DNA of 8,602 nucleotides, from positions 1-8,602 of the forward strand of contig NHDJ01000050.1 in assembly GCA_002167265.1 (NCBI GenBank), in the 5' to 3' direction. The stretch comes from Verrucomicrobia bacterium TMED56 (GTDB taxonomy: Bacteria > Verrucomicrobiota > Verrucomicrobiia > Opitutales > Seribacteraceae). The notes beneath the pieces were generated by a model. The model had not been told where the DNA came from. It worked only from the letters and a program-made list of their open reading frames with translations, and searched no databases. Every line of letters begins with the position of its first letter. Position 1 is the first letter of the stretch. Shown piece by piece: positions 1 to 5,888 of this stretch. Position numbers and translations under genes: made by a program.

Positions 1-3000
1 CAACCGTCAGGGATCCCACATGAGACAGCCCAACCGGTGCCTGGTTGGGAACCGTTTCATTCAGATCAGTCACGGTAACCGTTACATCCTGTGTGTTTGA
101 AAGGGAGCCGTCCGATACTTGAACAGTCAAATCATACTGGTTATTACTGCCCGAATCACTTGGGGATTCATAATCTGGTGCCTGGAGAAAACTCAATTCA
201 CCTGTTGTAGAATTTACGGAGAACAAGTTCTGGTCCACACCGCCTTGAATCGAATAGGAAACAGCATCCCCATTTGGATCACTGGCAATAACTTGTCCGA
301 TGCTGGATTGATTCTCCTGCACCGAAAAAGAATGGGATGAAGTAAATGACGGAGCCGCATTGTACTCCACAATCGAAAAAAGCAAATTGCTCTGATCAAC
401 ATCATTCCATTCCCCTGCACTACCAAGTGGCCAGCCATCCAATGAGATTGCGAGAGCGTCCTGTAGGTACAGGTAATCATCCGGTTCATTTTGATAGGAG
501 AGCGTGGTACCCCAGTTAAAGTATGAATTACCAACTGCTGTTCCTGAATTATTTCCCGTCCAGAATGACTCAGTGACTGAATCATTGTTGCCGTCCCAGA
601 CCCAGTTACCTTCCACGGCGATGTCATTTCCGCCAATCCACAGATAAGCCCCTCCTCCTCCATCCGGTGCGACTGTAAGTGACGCATTTAATCCTGCATT
701 CCCAATGGCGGAAAAAATAGCATTCTGTTCCTCACTGGTTTCTATCTCCACGAGCTTCCCGCCCCCTGAAACTGCAATTTGCGCAGCATCTGTCCAGGTG
801 GCTCCCACCTGGATAATTTCATAATTCACTCCATTGTAGGCAAAGGCATAGGGAGTCAGCCAATATTCATTGGCACCCATATCCGGATTTCCTGATCTGG
901 CGTTTCCATTGATATCCGTACTTGGATAATCGGTGACCCCACTGGAAGCCTGATCAACCGCAGGACTGGAAGACTGGAGGGTCAGGTCATCATCCGATGT
1001 TCCATAGACATTGTCCGCCCCATTGGCGTCCAAAAATAAAGGGTCTGTACTCAAATTATTCGACCCTGAAATCGAGCCGGATGATTGCGAAGCATCAAAA
1101 AGAGAATAATTGGCGGAAGCAGTACCGGAATTGACCCAGACTTCATTTCCGTTCTGTGCGGTATTTCCCCACATGATTGAGTTTTCCAAACTTATAGAAT
1201 CTCCTGAAAACAATAACACCACCCCCCCGTCATTACCCGCCTCGTTTCCAACGATTGTGGAGTTCACAAATCGGGTCGATCCCCTCGGGGTAAATACTCC
1301 ATGACGATTTAGTGCACGGTTTCCGGCAATCTCACAATTTATAAAAGTTGATCCGGTCGAACCTGTATTGAAAAATGCGAATCCACCATTGGATGATGCA
1401 GTGGCATTTGCTTCATTTCCCAGAATTCTCACTGCATTAAAAATCGACCCGACGGTGCCGTCAGTGGCTACCCCTCCCCCCAGTTCAGCCCAGTTCCCGA
1501 TAAAACTTCCCCCCTGCACCGTAAAATTCGCATGCTTTGCAAAGATTGCTCCACCCCATGAACTTGCCGAATTGTACAGAAAATGATTGCCCGTCAAAGT
1601 GGGGGAAGAAGATATGTCGATATACAGTGCACCGGCCGAATTCGACTCACTTTTATTTCTGCTGAATGTACAGTTCTCCATGGTTGGGGAAGAGGAAGCC
1701 AGACTGATGGCTCCTCCATAATTGTTTGCCTGTGTCCGGTTTTCAGTGAACTGACAGTTTCGAATGATCGGAGAGGATGATTCCAATTTAAGGGCACCTC
1801 CTCCATTCCATTGAGTGTTTAAATTATTGGAAAAATTACTGTCGATGATCGTACCGGTCACGGATGACAACAAAATTGCCCCACCGTCATGGGTGGCTGA
1901 GTTGGAATTAAAAGCAGAAGAATGAATGGCAAATGAGCCCTGATTGAAATAAACCGCACCCCCTCCATTTGAACTGATGCTCCGGTTACTGTTAAAAACA
2001 GTACTTGAAATACTCAGGTTTGAATCATCACTACGAATCGCACCTCCCCAATAATGAGCATCATTTTCACCAAATGAGGATCCGCTGACCGTGACATTGG
2101 AATCCTCAAAATATGCACCCGCCCCGCTTCCTGAAGAAATCGTGGAATTTTGATAAAATGAACAACTTGTAAAGGTTGCATTCGAATCAATCAGGTACAC
2201 CCCGGATCCGCCCTGATAGCTGATATTGGCGGTGAAGTTGCAGTCATTTGCCAAAAAGTAAGTCCCATCGCCCCATAGACCGGCCCCCTTTCCACGGTCA
2301 TCGTTTGAAAAATTCTTATTGGCATATCCATCGCGCACGGTAAATCCGTCCAGAACCGAACCATCAGATGGCACGACCACATGAAAACAATTATCGGTCT
2401 GATCACCCTGGGTTCCGATATCACCTGATAAAATGGTTGGATTTGCAAGGATATCCCGCTGGGAACGGGTTGTTTCATTTCCGGAAAAACCGCCATACAC
2501 CGAAACATTTGGAGGGAGCAGAAAGAAAGAAGCACGAATTTCGCCGGGCAGGTATGTACCCTCTGCCACCCAAACCTCATTGAATGAATGTTGCCCAACC
2601 AGTGCCTCCCCCAGATCCGTGTATGCATTCGTCCAACTTGTTCCGTCCCCCATTCCATTGGCATCCTTATCCACATACAAGACGGTGGACCGGCCCGCCA
2701 CGAACAAGTTTCCCACCAGGTTCGAACTCAGGGAGCTGATGGACTGGGTTGGCGGAGAAAAAACATATCCGTCCCTGCTCAAGGTGAGCGTTCCACTCCA
2801 GGCATCACTCAGTTCGATCGAGAAAGTGCCGTTTTCATCAGTCAAAATTGGTCCGGTCCCGTCGGAAAACGTAACCGTCACCCCCGACAGCCCCATTCCC
2901 AGGGCATTGCTCACCAATCCGCTGACCTGATGTCCCGGTACCGAATGGGCTCCAATATCGGAATCCGTAACCTGCACCTGGGATGAATTGATTGAAGTTG

Positions 3001-4459
3001 CGGAGAGTAGAACGGTTGCACTTCCGTTGTCCGTGTTCATATCCGCATGTGAAGTAACCATCACGGTTTGTGAAATATTCCAGTTTGAGGAATTGAAACT
3101 CAAACTTGTCGGCCCACTCAGAATAAGATTCGAATCACCCGAGATTGTCACATTGATATCCACTGGAACTTGCGGTTGAACCGCCAATCTCACCTTGAAT
3201 GAACCCGTCGCCTCTTCCGCTAAATTCATGGAAAACAGGGAAGGTACGATACCCTGTACCACAGAACTCCGGAAATTTGAGACGTAGGGAGCCGACAGGC
3301 TCAGCACCTTTGCATTGTTCTCAGTTCCCGTGTTTCCAGTCGAAACCCCCTCATAGCTCACCAATGGATTGGAAAAATGAGGAATTCGATTGTTGTACGC
3401 TGATGGACTTGAATCATAGGACATAACCGTTCGGTATCCCTGCATTCCAACCATCCACCTTTTCCCGAAGCAAAATCCGGAATAATCATAATCACTGTCC
3501 CAGGTCGCATCCTCCCGATTGTGGAGGCATCCCATATTATGTCCGATCTCATGAGCCAGCGTAAAGTTCGGTGCCCCCAACTGGTCCCAGACATTAACAT
3601 TGAATCCGTTCGATTCAAATTTCAGGCTCGGGTGCTGCATAGTACTTGCCAGCCCTCCATAATCACTGGATGTGGTCAGCAAGCATACCAAATCCGCACC
3701 ATACTGATCGCGAAGTGTGTGCACATTATCGATATATCCATCACTCGGCTCACTCAGCCTGTCCAGATCGACATTCAGGGTACCCGTGGGTGTGTAGCTT
3801 ACCTCCTCCATGTGCACCACCCTCAACTGCATCGGCACCAGACTGTTCCGGTAGCACAGGTTTGAATCAGCCACGGCCGAAGCAATCGCTGCTTCAACAT
3901 CCGAGGTTGATCCCGCCTCTGATCTTACCGCGGCAGGATAAACTATCAGCAAATCTATCAGATTCCCGTCCCCGTTCCGCCAGCTCATTGCCGGTTCCGC
4001 ATCCCTTCTCGGATCGGGTGGCAAGCCCTTTTCGAAACGACATCCACCGCATCCCAAATGTTTTTCCGCAACTTTAAAATCCAGACCTTTCGCAGACCCA
4101 CGAAATACCAACACTGACTTTCCATCCAAGGCAACGGTTCCCCTGATCCTTTCCCCGATCCTCGCAAAGCTCAAATACCCGGTCCCCGAACCAATAATTT
4201 TGCCGTTCCATGAAAACCGGTCATTTCCCAGATCCTGAGATAGTAATCGGGAGGCGCTAATGATTTCCCCGTCTCCCATTGCCAGTCCCACTTTTTGGGT
4301 AAAGGCAGTGGCATCCATGATCAAAATTGGATCATCAGATGCAGAGGCATTATTCCAAGTCACCGCTATACCAAATATAAATAAAAATAACGGAAAAAGC
4401 CTCACCGAAGCCGAAAAGATTGCGACTGAATTAGATAATGGCTGAGCAAGAGAAATCAT
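1..4459 (-). CDS. Giant secreted M12-type zinc metallopeptidase with beta-helix, C-type-lectin and cadherin domains (3' end outside window)
   Basis: One frame stays open for 1486 codons and continues past position 1. Residues 1-38 form a signal peptide: Arg20 precedes a hydrophobic stretch (LFPLFLFIFGIAV) and a likely cleavage after NNASA. A propeptide follows, with Cys137-Gly-Gly-Cys140. The catalytic domain spans about residues 166-396, with the zinc motif HEIGHNMGCLH at 303-313 (bases 3521-3553) and a Met-turn (VMSYD, Met346), as in reprolysin-like M12 peptidases. Next come a beta-sandwich-like segment (about 400-500), a carboxypeptidase-regulatory-like domain (about 505-568), a right-handed beta-helix opening with YVDKDANG and closing with MGANEYW (about 593-1192), a C-type-lectin-like domain (about 1203-1366; WIGG, QNEPD, EWNDV) and a cadherin-like repeat (about 1368-1466). 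The role is inferred as extracellular proteolysis plus binding to glycan or protein. ATG 4459 was chosen as the first ATG after the in-frame stop at 4558-4556. GTG 4405 would give a shorter, more typical signal peptide. Neither start has a clear Shine-Dalgarno site. The substrate is unknown. Confidence 0.9.
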   Translation of the reverse strand, partial: MISLAQPLSNSVAIFSASVRLFPLFLFIFGIAVTWNNASASDDPILIMDATAFTQKVGLAMGDGEIISASRLLSQDLGNDRFSWNGKIIGSGTGYLSFARIGERIRGTVALDGKSVLVFRGSAKGLDFKVAEKHLGCGGCRFEKGLPPDPRRDAEPAMSWRNGDGNLIDLLIVYPAAVRSEAGSTSDVEAAIASAVADSNLCYRNSLVPMQLRVVHMEEVSYTPTGTLNVDLDRLSEPSDGYIDNVHTLRDQYGADLVCLLTTSSDYGGLASTMQHPSLKFESNGFNVNVWDQLGAPNFTLAHEIGHNMGCLHNREDATWDSDYDYSGFCFGKRWMVGMQGYRTVMSYDSSPSAYNNRIPHFSNPLVSYEGVSTGNTGTENNAKVLSLSAPYVSNFRSSVVQGIVPSLFSMNLAEEATGSFKVRLAVQPQVPVDINVTISGDSNLILSGPTSLSFNSSNWNISQTVMVTSHADMNTDNGSATVLLSATSINSSQVQVTDSDIGAHSVPGHQVSGLVSNALGMGLSGVTVTFSDGTGPILTDENGTFSIELSDAWSGTLTLSRDGYVFSPPTQSISSLSSNLVGNLFVAGRSTVLYVDKDANGMGDGTSWTNAYTDLGEALVGQHSFNEVWVAEGTYLPGEIRASFFLLPPNVSVYGGFSGNETTRSQRDILANPTILSGDIGTQGDQTDNCFHVVVPSDGSVLDGFTVRDGYANKNFSNDDRGKGAGLWGDGTYFLANDCNFTANISYQGGSGVYLIDSNATFTSCSFYQNSTISSGSGAGAYFEDSNVTVSGSSFGENDAHYWGGAIRSDDSNLSISSTVFNSNRSISSNGGGAVYFNQGSFAIHSSAFNSNSATHDGGAILLSSVTGTIIDSNFSNNLNTQWNGGGALKLESSSPIIRNCQFTENRTQANNYGGAISLASSSPTMENCTFSRNKSESNSAGALYIDISSSPTLTGNHFLYNSASSWGGAIFAKHANFTVQGGSFIGNWAELGGGVATDGTVGSIFNAVRILGNEANATASSNGGFAFFNTGSTGSTFINCEIAGNRALNRHGVFTPRGSTRFVNSTIVGNEAGNDGGVVLLFSGDSISLENSIMWGNTAQNGNEVWVNSGTASANYSLFDASQSSGSISGSNNLSTDPLFLDANGADNVYGTSDDDLTLQSSSPAVDQASSGVTDYPSTDINGNARSGNPDMGANEYWLTPYAFAYNGVNYEIIQVGATWTDAAQIAVSGGGKLVEIETSEEQNAIFSAIGNAGLNASLTVAPDGGGGAYLWIGGNDIAVEGNWVWDGNNDSVTESFWTGNNSGTAVGNSYFNWGTTLSYQNEPDDYLYLQDALAISLDGWPLGSAGEWNDVDQSNLLFSIVEYNAAPSFTSSHSFSVQENQSSIGQVIASDPNGDAVSYSIQGGVDQNLFSVNSTTGELSFLQAPDYESPSDSGSNNQYDLTVQVSDGSLSNTQDVTVTVTDLNETVPNQAPVGLSHVGSLTV
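1158..2289 (-). repeat. About 14 degenerate beta-helix coils with GGA[ILV] and FxxN motifs, inside the metallopeptidase
   Basis: The protein encoded here repeats a unit of roughly 22-28 residues about 14 times. Most units start with GGA plus Ile, Val or Leu (GGAIRS, GGAVYF, GGAILL, GGALKL, GGAISL, GGAIFA). They end with an F-x-x-N step followed by a small residue (CSFYQN, TVFNSN, AFNSN, QFTEN, TFSRN, SFIGN). Asn and Ser are abundant. The period and motif fit the coils of a right-handed parallel beta-helix of the pectate-lyase-like type. The same two short motifs define the repeats of chlamydial polymorphic membrane proteins. The repeats are diverged at protein level and I saw no long exact DNA repeats, so recent tandem duplication is unlikely. 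Confidence 0.8.
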
Positions 4460-4806
4460 TGGAAGAAATTGATCATGAATCGTGCACTCATGATATTCAA
4501 CTACCAACAATTCACACCATCCTATTCTTCTTTGCAAGTTTGCAGTTAAAACTCTCTAAAATCCAGAGGACCATCCAAACCATTTGTCACTCTTTTTACA
4601 TCCTTTACCGTATTCCTTTATTAGCACGCAATAAAAGTACCACTAATAAGTGAGCACACTGAGTCCATAGGAATTTGGCTAAGTGGTTGGAAACGGTCCA
4701 GACTCGAACATGCATAGAACACTTGAAGATGGAGTAAAATAAACATAGAGGTCAGTCACCCACAGAGTAGCAGCACTTGAGTGATCCGGTGCGGATTTTA
4801 AGAGAA
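4460..4806. other. Non-coding gap between the barrel gene and the metallopeptidase gene
   Basis: This stretch of about 347 bases is richer in A and T than the genes on either side and holds no convincing gene. On the minus strand it must contain the end of the barrel-gene transcript and the promoter of the metallopeptidase gene. I found no -35/-10 pair at good spacing and no hairpin followed by a T-run in the minus direction. The metallopeptidase frame is closed upstream by an in-frame TAG at 4558-4556, so the promoter and leader probably lie between there and about 4780. The only structure seen is a short inverted repeat at 4784-4796. Confidence 0.6.
4784..4796. repeat. Short inverted repeat just after the barrel gene
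   Basis: ATCCG and CGGAT form a perfect 5-base inverted repeat around a 3-base loop (GTG on the plus strand), 10 bases after the barrel-gene stop codon. A second small symmetric element, CACTTGAGTG (4774-4783), adjoins it. In the minus (gene) direction no T-run follows, so it is not a standard intrinsic terminator. On the plus strand it is followed by TTTT, but no plus-strand gene leads into it. It may be a weak transcript-end hairpin or chance. Confidence 0.25.
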
Positions 4807-5847
4807 CTAGAAACTAAAGTTACCGTTAATCGCAATGCCTAAGTCGAAAGCATTAAAATTGGATATGGTATCAGTATCCATCTTGTTGTAAGTGATGAAG
4901 CTTTGCAAACCAAGCCAATCAGTCCATTGATAAATTGCACTGACTCCTGCAGAGAATAGATAATCCAGCCGTCCGGTGTTGGGAGTTTTGGTGTAATTAG
5001 TGCGGTTGATTGCCAGGCGTGGCATGATCGTCCATTCCTGGTCAAACCCGAGCATTTTGAGATAGGACACCGAGAAGGATGTCTGGTAATTGTCTCCACT
5101 GTCCGCAAAGACTCCGGCAGCCGGGAAAAAGGTTTCCGCTCTCATGTTTGACAAGCGCACCATTGAATCAAACAAAATGAAAGATGATTCAGATACGGGA
5201 ATGATTTTCTGGAGTGAAACCGAGGGGGATATCGAATCGAATGTTTTATCCCCGCTTTCCAAATTGCTCAGTGTGTTGTAGTCCAAAGATGTACCCACGC
5301 TCCAGTCATTGGGAAATCCAAATGCAATCCCCGCTTTTACCAGTCCAAACTGATAATCAAGAAGTTCGGAGTTTTGGGCGTACCATGCCCATTGCATCAT
5401 CATGTCGAGACGGGGAAGCATCGTGACATACTCATTAATTTTGAATGCCCGATGGGAGACTGCAATGCCAAGGTTGCTCTCCACGACACCTGAGCTTTTG
5501 GCAAGTGAACTTTCCTGACGCAAAACATTGGAAGTGGTGTATGCACGCATTCCCGCCTGGGTGGAAAAAACCAAGGGACCCTTGGGCTTGGGTGGTGGTG
5601 GGGGCTTGGCATTGGCGGCATCCAGACGCTGCAGGATGGACCCGCTCGCCTCAGTTGCAGAAGAGGTAACATCGGTGGAAGCGGACAGGGGAACGCCGAC
5701 CTCAATGATTTCCTGGAGTCCAAGATTGGAATGAAAACCGGAGTATCCGGGAAGAGAGGGGTTGCTTTTGGGAGCTGGACGGGACTGTCCAAAACAAGCT
5801 ATGTTTATAGAAAGCAGCGCAAAGAATATAAGGTTAGGGAACTTCAT
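4807..5847 (-). CDS. Predicted outer-membrane beta-barrel protein
   Basis: The 346-residue product starts with a clear signal peptide (MKFPNLIFFALLSINIACFG). The Cys in this region does not sit in a proper lipobox, because Asn is at -3, so it is probably not a lipoprotein. Mature residues up to about 85 look non-barrel and end in a proline-rich linker (KPPPPPKPKGP). From there to the end, amphipathic strands of 9-15 residues alternate with turns; I count about 12. The protein ends in NGNFSF, and a terminal Phe is typical of BAM-inserted outer-membrane proteins. No POTRA, TonB-box or plug domain is visible. The family is not recognised and the transported or bound partner is unknown. The gene follows the FecR-domain gene after 41 bases and is probably co-transcribed with it. 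I chose ATG 5847 because it gives a canonical signal peptide. A TTG at 5874 would add nine polar residues (leaving a 14-base gap). Neither start has a good ribosome binding site. Confidence 0.8.
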   Translation of the reverse strand: MKFPNLIFFALLSINIACFGQSRPAPKSNPSLPGYSGFHSNLGLQEIIEVGVPLSASTDVTSSATEASGSILQRLDAANAKPPPPPKPKGPLVFSTQAGMRAYTTSNVLRQESSLAKSSGVVESNLGIAVSHRAFKINEYVTMLPRLDMMMQWAWYAQNSELLDYQFGLVKAGIAFGFPNDWSVGTSLDYNTLSNLESGDKTFDSISPSVSLQKIIPVSESSFILFDSMVRLSNMRAETFFPAAGVFADSGDNYQTSFSVSYLKMLGFDQEWTIMPRLAINRTNYTKTPNTGRLDYLFSAGVSAIYQWTDWLGLQSFITYNKMDTDTISNFNAFDLGIAINGNFSF

Positions 5848-5888
5848 ATAACTTGTAGAGCAGAGCTTGGGCAAGAGCTCACAAAAAA

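Noticed and set aside
214..687. Minus-strand frame of 157 codons
   Set aside because: It is the wrong frame over the C-type-lectin-like domain. The correct frame reads WIGG, NEPD and EWNDV without interruption.
2433..2986. Overlapping plus-strand frames of 165 and 132 codons
   Set aside because: They are antisense to the continuous metallopeptidase frame, whose domains are clear in this stretch. The translations show no domain or signal peptide.
4520..4630. Sigma-70-like promoter for the metallopeptidase
   Set aside because: Several TTGNNN words occur on the minus strand, but none has a reasonable -10 hexamer 16-18 bases downstream.
4438..4653. Plus-strand reading frame of 71 codons (MAEQEKSLEEID...)
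   Set aside because: It overlaps the start of the metallopeptidase in antisense, has no ribosome binding site and no recognisable domain, and most of it lies in AT-rich non-coding sequence.
4661..4715. tRNA-like words (GGCTAAGTGGTTGG... and GACTCGAAC; GTTCGAGTC on the minus strand)
   Set aside because: The bases flanking the would-be T-loop do not pair, and no acceptor or anticodon stem can be drawn on either strand.
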